From Gemmobacter aquatilis (lineage in GTDB: Bacteria; Pseudomonadota; Alphaproteobacteria; Rhodobacterales; Rhodobacteraceae), in NCBI RefSeq assembly GCF_900110025.1, contig NZ_FOCE01000013.1, forward strand, positions 1-64,000: 64,000 nucleotides of DNA. Direction: 5' to 3'. Of this stretch, positions 46,508-53,876 are shown piece by piece. Both the position numbers and the translations under genes were made by a program. The notes below the pieces were generated by a model. It did not search any database, was not told where the DNA came from, and worked only from the letters and a program-made list of their open reading frames with translations. Position 1 is the first letter of the stretch. Every line of letters begins with the position of its first letter.

Positions 46508-47101
46508 TTAGCCCTGAACCGCTGCCATGCGCTCTTCGAGGCTCGGCCCCTGGGGAACGAAGGTGATGTCTGAAAAACCGCGGTCGATGTAACCGCCATG
46601 TTCGACCGAAGAGCCCTCGTAGCCGAACAGCGGCCAGACATCCTTGTTGTCATAGATGCCGAAATAGGCCGTCCAGCGCACGGTCTGGAAAAAGCCCTCG
46701 TTCTGGAAATGGCGCAGCAGGCCCTCGCGGGTGTCGGGGTCCGTAATGTCGGTATAGGCGGTGCCGAACAGCGCCTGCGCCTGCTCTTCGATCTTGCCCA
46801 GCCCATCGGTCAGCGCCTTGGCGGCTTCGGCATCGGCTTCGGCATTTTTCAGAACGGTCGCCGCAATCGCCTCGTAATGCGAAAGCTGCAGCAGGTCCGG
46901 GTGGGGGTAGATGTCCTGCAGCATCCGCAGCAGCGTACCCTGCTGGGCCGCGGTCAGCACGCCCGAGGCGGCGAAGGCCCTGCCCCCCAGCATGGCGCCA
47001 GTGGTGATCCCGGCCATGGTCGTGGTCATGAGGAACATGCGTCGGCTCATGCCGGCATGTGTCTCCTTTTTCGGCCGCAGCCTGTGAAACTGTATGGTCA
47101 T
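46508..47101 (-). CDS. Gluconate 2-dehydrogenase subunit 3 family protein, Tat-exported
   Basis: A 197-residue small subunit. The Tat signal reads KKETHAGMSRRMFLMTTTMA and ends near GRAFAAS (residue 45). Start 47101 has GGGAGGACGAC; a start at 47050 would begin directly at MSRRMF. The body (MLQDIYPHPDLLQLSHYEAI, EGLLRHFQNEGFFQTVRW, GGYIDRGFSDITFVP) matches the copy at 8076 but is longer. It should escort the GMC subunit across the membrane. Confidence 0.85.
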   Translation of the reverse strand: MTIQFHRLRPKKETHAGMSRRMFLMTTTMAGITTGAMLGGRAFAASGVLTAAQQGTLLRMLQDIYPHPDLLQLSHYEAIAATVLKNAEADAEAAKALTDGLGKIEEQAQALFGTAYTDITDPDTREGLLRHFQNEGFFQTVRWTAYFGIYDNKDVWPLFGYEGSSVEHGGYIDRGFSDITFVPQGPSLEERMAAVQG

Positions 47102-47132
47102 GTCGTCCTCCCTTGCTGGTTTCTTGCGGCGG

Positions 47133-47831
47133 TCATGCCGCCTTGTGGCCCCGTGTGGTCAGGCTGGTCAGGCGGTCCTCCGCCGCCCGGGCCAGCGCAC
47201 CGGGGAAACTGTGTGGATTGGCCCGTGCGCCCATCAGGTCGGTCAGGGCGATATGGGCCCCGGCCTGCAACCCGGCGCTGTCGGGGAAGGCTGCGCGGTG
47301 CAGCCGGTCCATGATCGGCCAGAGCGCGGGGGCAGGCGGGGTCATCAGCAGCGCGGCATGGATCAGCGCCACCGGCCCCCCTGCCCCGCTGTGCCAGCGC
47401 TGCGCTGTGCCCGCGAGCTTGCGGCCCTGCGCCAGCACGTTCCATTTACCGTCGCAGAAGGCATTCTCGCAGGCGCCTGTGGTGGTCGGGATGTCGAACC
47501 GTGCCAGCGCCTCTGCCAGAGCGCCGCAGATCAGGTGATAGCCATCCTCAAGCCGGAACCCCGGCTGCAGCGGCACCACCAGCGCCAGATTTAGCGTGCA
47601 AGGCCCCTGCGGCACGATCCCGCCACCGCTGCGCCGGTCCACAACGGGCCAACCCGCCCGGTCCGCCTGCGCGACGCCGTCCTGCACCGCCGGGCGGCGG
47701 CGCAGGGCGGCGGGCACCACCAGTGCGGGGGCCGCGCTATGCCATAGCAGAATGGCCGGGCGCCCCTGCTGCAACAGCGCCATTTCCCGGGCGATCCCGT
47801 CAGAGGCCGTTCCGAAGGCTGCGACGATCAT
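47133..47831 (-). CDS. Lipoate-protein ligase A-like protein
   Basis: A 232-residue BPL/LplA/LipB-fold protein with the lipoyl-binding VDRRSGGGIVPQGPCTLNLA segment and the catalytic Lys candidate in GRKLAGTAQRW. It is shorter than E. coli LplA, lacking the accessory domain, like LplJ or octanoyltransferases LipM. It lies between the E2 catalytic gene (4-bp overlap) and the GMC pair. It probably loads lipoate or octanoate onto the stand-alone lipoyl domain; LipA at 42113 would then complete octanoyl to lipoyl. Confidence 0.85.
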   Translation of the reverse strand: MIVAAFGTASDGIAREMALLQQGRPAILLWHSAAPALVVPAALRRRPAVQDGVAQADRAGWPVVDRRSGGGIVPQGPCTLNLALVVPLQPGFRLEDGYHLICGALAEALARFDIPTTTGACENAFCDGKWNVLAQGRKLAGTAQRWHSGAGGPVALIHAALLMTPPAPALWPIMDRLHRAAFPDSAGLQAGAHIALTDLMGARANPHSFPGALARAAEDRLTSLTTRGHKAA

Positions 47832-48517
47832 GGCGCAAAGCTCTCGACCGTCTGGCAGAGATCCGTCAGGAAATCCGCCGCGGGGGCGCCGTCAATGGCA
47901 CGGTGGTCGAAGGTCAGCGACAGACCCGCATAGGGACGCCAGACCAGTCCGCCCTCCTCGCAGACAGCGGTTTCCACCACCCGACCGATCCCCAGGATAC
48001 CGATCTGCGGCGTGTTCAGGATCGGCGTGAACTGCTCCACCCGCGTCAGGCCCAGATTGGACACGGTGAAGGTGCCGCCGGTCATCTCGGCCACGCTCAG
48101 CTTGTTGATCCTGGCCCGTTCCGCAAGATCGCGGCGCGCGGCGCGCAGGTCCGGCAGGGTCATCCTGTCGGCGCCAAAGATCGCGGGCGCAGCCAGCAGG
48201 TTTCCGGGCAGGGCAATCGCCACGCCCAGATCCACAGATTTCGACAGGGTGATCGTGCGGTCCTTCACCGTGCCATTGATGTCGGGATGGCGGCCCAGCG
48301 TCTGCACCACCGCCCCGATCAGCAGGTCCTCGACCGACAGCGACAGACCCTCGTCCCGGAACCGCGCCTTGGCGGCCAGAAGCGCGGTCATGTCGGCGCG
48401 GGCGTGGTGGGTCAACTGTGCCGCGCCCTGCAGCGAGGCCAGCATCTTGTCCGCGATCATCGCCCGCACCCCGCGCAGCGGCACCACGCGGTCGGCGGTA
48501 TCGCCCGTGCCGGTCAT
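47828..48517 (-). CDS. 2-oxoacid dehydrogenase E2 acyltransferase, catalytic domain only
   Basis: A 229-residue CAT-fold acyltransferase. It begins VVPLRGVRAMIADKMLASLQ, has GTFTVSNLGLTRVEQFTPIL and the active site SLTFDHRAIDGAPAADFL (His and Asp intact). There is no lipoyl domain and no peripheral-subunit-binding domain, unlike the usual 400-550-residue E2. The lipoyl domain is encoded by the preceding gene (4-bp overlap). It should move the acetyl or acyl group from the lipoyl arm to CoA. Confidence 0.92.
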   Translation of the reverse strand: MTGTGDTADRVVPLRGVRAMIADKMLASLQGAAQLTHHARADMTALLAAKARFRDEGLSLSVEDLLIGAVVQTLGRHPDINGTVKDRTITLSKSVDLGVAIALPGNLLAAPAIFGADRMTLPDLRAARRDLAERARINKLSVAEMTGGTFTVSNLGLTRVEQFTPILNTPQIGILGIGRVVETAVCEEGGLVWRPYAGLSLTFDHRAIDGAPAADFLTDLCQTVESFAP

Positions 48518-48747
48518 GTGATCGACCCGATCACGTCGCCCTTGGCGACGACGGCATCCTGCTCCTTGAGGATCGACAGCTTGCCGCTGGCCGGGGCGCA
48601 GATCTCGTGCTGCACCTTCGCGGTCATGATCTCGGCAATCAGGGCGCCTTCCCTGACCTGCGCGCCGTCATCGGCCAGCCAGGCGGTGATGACGCTTTCC
48701 TCGTCGCCTTCCCAAAGGTCCGACGGGATGATGATTTCGGTTGCCAT
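48514..48747 (-). CDS. Stand-alone lipoyl domain protein
   Basis: A 77-residue biotinyl/lipoyl domain, start MATEIIIPSDLWEGDEESVI. The lipoylated Lys lies in IAEIMTAKVQHEICAP (about residue 44), in place of the usual ETDKA context; the second half repeat GKLSILKEQDAVVAKGDVIG is intact. Being a free domain, it acts as a diffusing carrier between E1, the separate E2 and an unknown oxidant. It has its own site and overlaps the E2 gene by 4 bp. Confidence 0.92.
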   Translation of the reverse strand: MATEIIIPSDLWEGDEESVITAWLADDGAQVREGALIAEIMTAKVQHEICAPASGKLSILKEQDAVVAKGDVIGSIT

Positions 48748-48818
48748 GTGACAATATCCTTCCTTGGCCACTCCGACATCATCCGGAGTGGCGCTGTTGT
48801 GACTGGAATCTGGGGGGA

Positions 48819-49844
48819 TCAGGCCGGGATGACGGCCCCGCAAAGCTCGCGCGCGGCTGCAACGATCTTGTCCGCATTGGGCAGGCAGTATTGCTCCATC
48901 ACGCGGGCAAAGGGGATCGGCACATCCGGGTAGGCGATGCGCCGGGGCGGCGCCTTCAGATCGGCCAGGTTGGTTTCGGTAACGGTGGCGATGATTTCGC
49001 CCGAGACGCCGAAGCTGTGGTAATCCTCGTCAACGACGATCAGCCGCCCGGTCTTGGCCACACTGGCGCGGATGGTGTCGCGGTCCAGCGGCACCAGCGA
49101 GCGCAGGTCCACCACCTCGGCGCTGATGCCCTGATCCTGCAGGATCCTGGCGGCCTTCAGCCCGTGATGCACCCCCTGCGCAATCGAAACGATGGTCACA
49201 TCGCGCCCCTCGCGGGCAATCCTGGCCTTGCCGATCTCGACCTCATAGGGTTCTTCGGGCACATGGACGATGGCGCCTTTTTCCGTACCCAGCCAGCCCA
49301 TGCCCTGAAGGCCCTTGTGATACATGTAGATCACCGGGTTCGGATCGCGGATCGCCGCCGTCATCAACCCCTTGGCGTCATAGGCGTTTGACGGGCTGAC
49401 CACCTTCATCCCCGGCAGGTGGGCAAAGCTGCCATAAAGGCATTGCGAATGCTGGCCCGCATCCGAATAGCCGCCCCCGGTCGAGGTCATCAGCACCATC
49501 GGCACATTGAACTTGCCACCGGAGAAATAAGTGTTCTTGGCCATCAGGTTATAGATCGCGTCGAAACACACGCCGAAGAAATCGACGAACATCAGTTCGA
49601 CCACAGGGCGCATCCCGTCCTGCGCCGCGCCAACGGCGGCACCGATGAAGCCGGTTTCCGAAATCGGCGTGTCGCGCACGCGCTCCTTGCCGAATTCCTC
49701 GGCCAGACCACGGGTATTGCCGAAGACGCCGCCCAGATCGGCAATATCCTCGCCCATCACGAAGACGCGGGGGTCAATCCGCATTTCCTGTGCGGTGGCC
49801 TCGGCCATGGCACGGGCAATTGTCAGTTTACGTTCGTTGTCCAT
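48819..49844 (-). CDS. acoB: Thiamine-diphosphate dehydrogenase E1 beta subunit (AcoB-like)
   Basis: A 341-residue transketolase-fold beta subunit: VFVMGEDIADLGGVFGNTRG, SETGFIGAAVGAAQDGMRPV and VVDLRSLVPLDRDTI are typical. Length and motifs fit acetoin dehydrogenase or pyruvate dehydrogenase E1 beta. Together with the alpha subunit 21 bp upstream it makes the heterotetramer that transfers an acyl group to the lipoyl arm. The AcoR-type regulator nearby favours an acetoin-like substrate over pyruvate. Confidence 0.92.
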   Translation of the reverse strand: MDNERKLTIARAMAEATAQEMRIDPRVFVMGEDIADLGGVFGNTRGLAEEFGKERVRDTPISETGFIGAAVGAAQDGMRPVVELMFVDFFGVCFDAIYNLMAKNTYFSGGKFNVPMVLMTSTGGGYSDAGQHSQCLYGSFAHLPGMKVVSPSNAYDAKGLMTAAIRDPNPVIYMYHKGLQGMGWLGTEKGAIVHVPEEPYEVEIGKARIAREGRDVTIVSIAQGVHHGLKAARILQDQGISAEVVDLRSLVPLDRDTIRASVAKTGRLIVVDEDYHSFGVSGEIIATVTETNLADLKAPPRRIAYPDVPIPFARVMEQYCLPNADKIVAAARELCGAVIPA

Positions 49845-49865
49845 CTGTTTTCCTCCCTCTCGCGC

Positions 49866-50852
49866 TCAGGCAAACACGGCTGTCAGTGCGTCTTCCGGTT
49901 TCGGATCCGGGCTCTGGCGGGCAAAGGCGATGGCCTCTTCGATCTCGGCGCGGGCCTTGTCTTCGATTTCATCCAGTTCCGCCTCGGTGAAGCCGTGATC
50001 GCTGACCAATAGCCGGCGCAGGTTGGGGATCGGGTCCTTGGCGAACAGCGCATCCTTTTCGCCATCGGGGCGGTAGCCTTCGGCATCGCCCATGAAATGC
50101 CCGGCAAGGCGGTAGGTCTCGACCTCGATCAGGGTCGGGCCTTCGCCCCTGCGCGCGCGCGCGATGGCCTCGCCCGCGACTTCGTAGATCTTCAGCGGAT
50201 CGTTGCCGGGGATGTAATGCCCCGGAATGCCATAGGCGGCGGCGCGGTCGGCGTTGCATTGGATCGCGGTCGAGGCCTCCTTGGCGACGGAAATGCCCCA
50301 GGCATTGTCCTCGACCACCACGATCATCGGCAGTTTCCACACCGCGGCGAGGTTCAGTGTCTCGTGGAACGCGCCCTGATTGGCCGCACCTTCCCCGATG
50401 AAGGACACCGCCACACCCGGCTTGCCCTGAAGCTTGCGCGACAGGGCTGCGCCCGCAGCCGGACCCATGCCCTGCGCGATGATGCCCGAACAGGCAAAGT
50501 TCACCTCGGCATCAAAGATATGCATATGGCCACCGCGACCACCGGACAGGCCCGTGGCCTTGCCGAAGATCTCTGCCGCCATCTTCTTCAGATCCACGCC
50601 CTTGGCGATGGCCTGATGATGCGGGCGGTGCGTCGCCGTGACGATATCATCGGGCGTGAGGTGGGCGCAGACGCCCACGGCGACCGGCTCCTGCCCGTTG
50701 GAGAGATGCATCTCGCCGGGGATCGGCCCGTTCGCCATGTTGAAGACGGGGGTCTTTCCCTCCATGTAGATCTTTTCGATCAGCTCTTCGAAATGACGGC
50801 TGGCGACCATTTTTTCATACATCCAGCCCAATGTGTTCCGCGATGGTGTCAT
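49866..50852 (-). CDS. acoA: Thiamine-diphosphate dehydrogenase E1 alpha subunit (AcoA-like)
   Basis: A 328-residue E1 alpha, start MTPSRNTLGWMYEKMVASRH behind GGGAGGAAAAC; the 15-residue upstream extension is unlikely. The ThDP motif is GEGAANQGAFHETLNLAAVW in which GDG is replaced by GEG, as in many acetoin-type enzymes, closing with DNAWGISV. GGRGGHMHIFD is the phosphate region. First gene of the leftward operon; an operator lies 90-115 bp upstream. Confidence 0.92.
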   Translation of the reverse strand: MTPSRNTLGWMYEKMVASRHFEELIEKIYMEGKTPVFNMANGPIPGEMHLSNGQEPVAVGVCAHLTPDDIVTATHRPHHQAIAKGVDLKKMAAEIFGKATGLSGGRGGHMHIFDAEVNFACSGIIAQGMGPAAGAALSRKLQGKPGVAVSFIGEGAANQGAFHETLNLAAVWKLPMIVVVEDNAWGISVAKEASTAIQCNADRAAAYGIPGHYIPGNDPLKIYEVAGEAIARARRGEGPTLIEVETYRLAGHFMGDAEGYRPDGEKDALFAKDPIPNLRRLLVSDHGFTEAELDEIEDKARAEIEEAIAFARQSPDPKPEDALTAVFA

Positions 50853-50941
50853 GTTTTCCTCCCATGATCCGTCAAAGGATAGGAAGGCGACCCCCATCGG
50901 TCGAAAGGAGTTTGAGCGCGCCCCGCCCCGCAGATCGAAAC

Positions 50942-50967
50942 TGTCTTAACTTCGAGGAAATGAGACA
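50942..50967 (-). promoter_or_regulatory. Operator YGTCTYA-N12-TGAGACR of the E1 operon
   Basis: TGTCTTA (50942-50948) and TGAGACA (50961-50967), separated by 12 bp, preceded by AAC as in the other sites. It is 90 bp ahead of the E1 alpha start. A further GAGACA half-site occurs at 50993-50998. Confidence 0.6.
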
Positions 50968-51240
50968 TCGGCTGATACAGCCGATCCGGGGCGAGACAAT
51001 CCCGAGCCGGGCGCACTGGGGCAGAGGACAGGCGCCGCCATGAGCGACGGGTCGTGCGGCATGTGCTGCGCGATTGGGGGCGTCAAGGCCCAGCGGCCCC
51101 GGCCAGCGTGACGCGGTGCAAGCGACGGGTGCGCGCGACCATCTGGCGCAGTGCCGGGCCTGGCGCTACGTTGCGGCGGATGCTGCGCCGCTGCCGGGCC
51201 GTGACTGCCGTGGCCACGGCCCGGTGCAAACCTGTGGTGG
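50968..51240. other. Intergenic, no gene recognised
   Basis: GC-rich sequence between the E1 operon promoter and the aminotransferase stop codon. A small Cys-rich reading frame from the ATG at 51041 (MSDGSCGMCCAIGG, about 23 codons) exists, but nothing supports expression. Confidence 0.4.
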
Positions 51241-52359
51241 TCAAAGCACCCTGGACAGGGCGCTGAGGAAGCTGTCGTTTTCCTCGGCCAGCGCGATGGT
51301 GACGCGCGCCCAGTCGAGGAAGGGGCTCTCCTGCCAGCCCTTGATAAGGACGCCGTGATGGCGCAGCGCCTCGGCCAGTTCAGTGCTCGGCTGCCCGGTC
51401 TTGAAGAACAGGAAGTTGCCCTGGGTCGGCGCCACCTCGACCCCCATCGCAGTCAGCGCGGCGGTGACACGGTCGCGCTCGGCCCGGATATGGGCGGTTG
51501 TGCGGTGAAGATGCGCGTCATCCGCCAGCGCGGCCAATGCTGCCACCCCGGCCAGCGCATTGACGGCAAAGGGGTTGCGCGTCTTGCGCAGCGCCCGCGC
51601 CATTCCGCTGTCGGAACACAGCCCATAGCCCACGCGCGCGCCCGCCAGCCCATACGCCTTGGAGAAGGTGCGCAGGCTGATCCAGGCATGGCCTGCACGG
51701 TCGAGCAGTTCTGTTGCCTCGAAGGCCAGATCGCCCGACAGATATTCGCGGTAAGCTTCGTCAAACACGATCAGCGTGCCTTCCGGCACGGCGGCCAGCA
51801 GGCGGACCAGTTCGTGCGGCGCAATGGCGGGGCCTGCCGGGTTCGACGGCGAGGAGAAGATCAGGATGCGCACCGGCTGTGCCATCGCGTGAATGAGGCC
51901 GTCCACCGGGAACTGCCAATCGGCCGGAAAGGGTACCTTTTCCACCACGGCCCCGAGGCTCAGGGCGCCGAATTCATGCAGGCCGAAGCTGGGGCAGATG
52001 GTGACCACGCGGTCACCCGGCCGCAGGATGGCGCGGTAGACGGCACCGATCAGATCTTCGGAGCCATTGCCGAGGATGACGGTATCGGCATCGCGGCCGG
52101 TGCGCGCGGCAATCGCATGGCGCAGGGCGGTATCGCCGGCATCCGGGTAGCGCCCGACCCCCGCCGCCGCTGCCCGGATCTGTTCGATCGCGGCGGGCGA
52201 CGGGCCGAAGGGGTTTTCGTTGCTGTCCACCTTGGCCAAGGCATCGCGGCCATAGCGGGCGCGAAACTGATCCAGCGCAAGTCCGGCATTGTAATCGGGC
52301 AGGGCGGCGATTTCGGCGCGGATCAGCGCTGCCGAGGAAGGGGTGGTCATGGGAAACAC
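51241..52359 (-). CDS. hisC: Histidinol-phosphate aminotransferase-like PLP enzyme
   Basis: A 372-residue class I/II fold aminotransferase: LAKVDSNENPFGPSP (the HisC N-ENP motif), ILGNGSEDLI, SSPSNPAGPAI, VFDEAYREY and the PLP Lys in SLRTFSKAYGLAGARVGY. It would interconvert imidazole-acetol or aromatic 2-oxo acids and the amino acids. It stands last in a unit with an FAD-linked hydroxyacid dehydrogenase and a peptide-class binding protein, not with his biosynthesis genes, so a catabolic role is likely (inference). Confidence 0.88.
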   Translation of the reverse strand: MFPMTTPSSAALIRAEIAALPDYNAGLALDQFRARYGRDALAKVDSNENPFGPSPAAIEQIRAAAAGVGRYPDAGDTALRHAIAARTGRDADTVILGNGSEDLIGAVYRAILRPGDRVVTICPSFGLHEFGALSLGAVVEKVPFPADWQFPVDGLIHAMAQPVRILIFSSPSNPAGPAIAPHELVRLLAAVPEGTLIVFDEAYREYLSGDLAFEATELLDRAGHAWISLRTFSKAYGLAGARVGYGLCSDSGMARALRKTRNPFAVNALAGVAALAALADDAHLHRTTAHIRAERDRVTAALTAMGVEVAPTQGNFLFFKTGQPSTELAEALRHHGVLIKGWQESPFLDWARVTIALAEENDSFLSALSRVL

Positions 52360-52383
52360 CTTGTCAAAGTGTGGAGGACTGGG

Positions 52384-53775
52384 TCAAAGAGTGAAGATCT
52401 TGCCGGGGTTCATGATCCCCGACGGGTCGAGCGCCCGTTTGATCTGGCGCATGACATCCAGTGCGGCGCCGTGTTCGGCCTGCATATAGCCCATCTTGCC
52501 CAGGCCCACGCCATGTTCGCCGGTGGCGGTGCCGCCCATGGCCAGCGCGATGGCGATCAGTCTGGCATTGATCTGCCGGGCCACGGCGGTTTCCTGCGCG
52601 TCGTCCGGGTCGAACATCAGCACCAGATGGAAATTGCCGTCACCCGCATGGCCGATCAGCGGGGCGATCAGGTCGGTCTTGTCGATCTCGGCGCGGATTT
52701 CGGCGATGCAATCGGGCAGGCGCGAGATCGGCACGCAGACATCGGTGGAAATGCCCTTGATCCCCGGGCGCAAGGCCCGCGTAGCGTAAAGCGCATTGTG
52801 GCGCAGCCGCCAGAGCCGGTTGGCCGCTTCATGGTTGTCGGCCGCTTCCACATGCAGCGCCCCGGACCCTTGCGCCAGCTCGACGAACAGGGCGGCGTCA
52901 TGGGCCACGGCAGGCGCCGATCCGGTGAGTTCCACCCACAGCGTCGGGCGTTCCGGCAGGGCCACGCCACCATGCGCATTGATCGCCTGCATCTGCAAGG
53001 TATCGGCCAGCTCGATGCGGTTCAGCCCCAGCCCTGATTGCAGCGCTGCCACCACGCAGGTGGTGGCCGATGGCAGATCCTCGAAGGCGCAGAGGATCGA
53101 GCGCGAGGCCTCGGGCCGTCCGAACAGGCGCAGGGTCACTTCGGTGATGATGCCAAGCGTGCCCTCTGCCCCCACGAACAGATGTGTCAGATCGTATCCG
53201 GCTGCGGATTTGCGCGCCCGGCCGCCGGTGCGGATCACTTGCCCGTCGGGCATCACCACGGTCAGGCCCAGCACCAGCTCGCGCATCGAGCCATAGCGCA
53301 CGGTTGTCGTGCCCGAAGCGCGGGTCGAGGCCATGCCGCCCAGCGTGGCATGTGCGCCCAGATCAACCGGGAAGAACAGCCCGGTGGCGCGCAAATGCTC
53401 GTTCAGATTCTGGTGGATCACGCCGCATTGCACGTTGCAATCCATATCCTCGGCGTTCACCGCCAGCACCTTGTCCATGCCCGACAGATCGAAGCTGATG
53501 CCGCCCCGCGGCGCCAGCACCTGCCCTTCGATCGAAGACCCTGCGCCAAAGGGAATGACCGGCGCGCCATGGCGATGGCACAGGGCAACCGCTTCCGCGA
53601 CCTCTTCGGTGGATTGCAGGAACAGGACGGCATCGGGCAGCGCCTGCGGCAGCCAGCTTTCGACAGCGCCGTGCTGGGCACGGACGGCCTCGGCCCGGCT
53701 AAGGCGGCTGCCGAAACGCGCCGCAAGCCCGTCAATCGCAGCCTGCACGCCGGCGCTAGGTTCAGTGTGGGTCAT
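52384..53775 (-). CDS. FAD-binding oxidoreductase, D-lactate/2-hydroxyacid dehydrogenase (GlcD-like)
   Basis: A 463-residue FAD_binding_4 (VAO-type) enzyme, start MTHTEPSAGVQAAI; upstream in-frame extension is not needed. FAD site: PVIPFGAGSSIEGQVLAPRGG and the TTTVRYGSMRELVLGLTVVM region; C-terminal GTATGEHGVGLGKMGYM and ALDPSGIMNPGKIF are family marks. It oxidises a D-2-hydroxy acid to a 2-oxo acid, which the HisC-type enzyme 24 bp downstream could transaminate. Confidence 0.9.
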   Translation of the reverse strand: MTHTEPSAGVQAAIDGLAARFGSRLSRAEAVRAQHGAVESWLPQALPDAVLFLQSTEEVAEAVALCHRHGAPVIPFGAGSSIEGQVLAPRGGISFDLSGMDKVLAVNAEDMDCNVQCGVIHQNLNEHLRATGLFFPVDLGAHATLGGMASTRASGTTTVRYGSMRELVLGLTVVMPDGQVIRTGGRARKSAAGYDLTHLFVGAEGTLGIITEVTLRLFGRPEASRSILCAFEDLPSATTCVVAALQSGLGLNRIELADTLQMQAINAHGGVALPERPTLWVELTGSAPAVAHDAALFVELAQGSGALHVEAADNHEAANRLWRLRHNALYATRALRPGIKGISTDVCVPISRLPDCIAEIRAEIDKTDLIAPLIGHAGDGNFHLVLMFDPDDAQETAVARQINARLIAIALAMGGTATGEHGVGLGKMGYMQAEHGAALDVMRQIKRALDPSGIMNPGKIFTL

Positions 53776-53876
53776 GGTCTTTTCCGGGGTAGGGAAGGGG
53801 GCGGCGGCACGGCGGTGCCCGCCGCATCGCCGGGTCTGCGGGTCGGCATGACACCGGCCCGCAGGATTGCACAGGA

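Noticed and set aside
48819-50852. Calling the E1 pair a housekeeping pyruvate dehydrogenase
   Set aside because: Housekeeping alphaproteobacterial PDH E1 beta carries its own lipoyl domain and is linked to a full-length E2 and lpd; this pair has neither and is near AcoR-type regulators.
51041-51110. Cys-rich 23-codon frame as a metal-binding small protein
   Set aside because: Too short, no ribosome site, no conservation evidence available.
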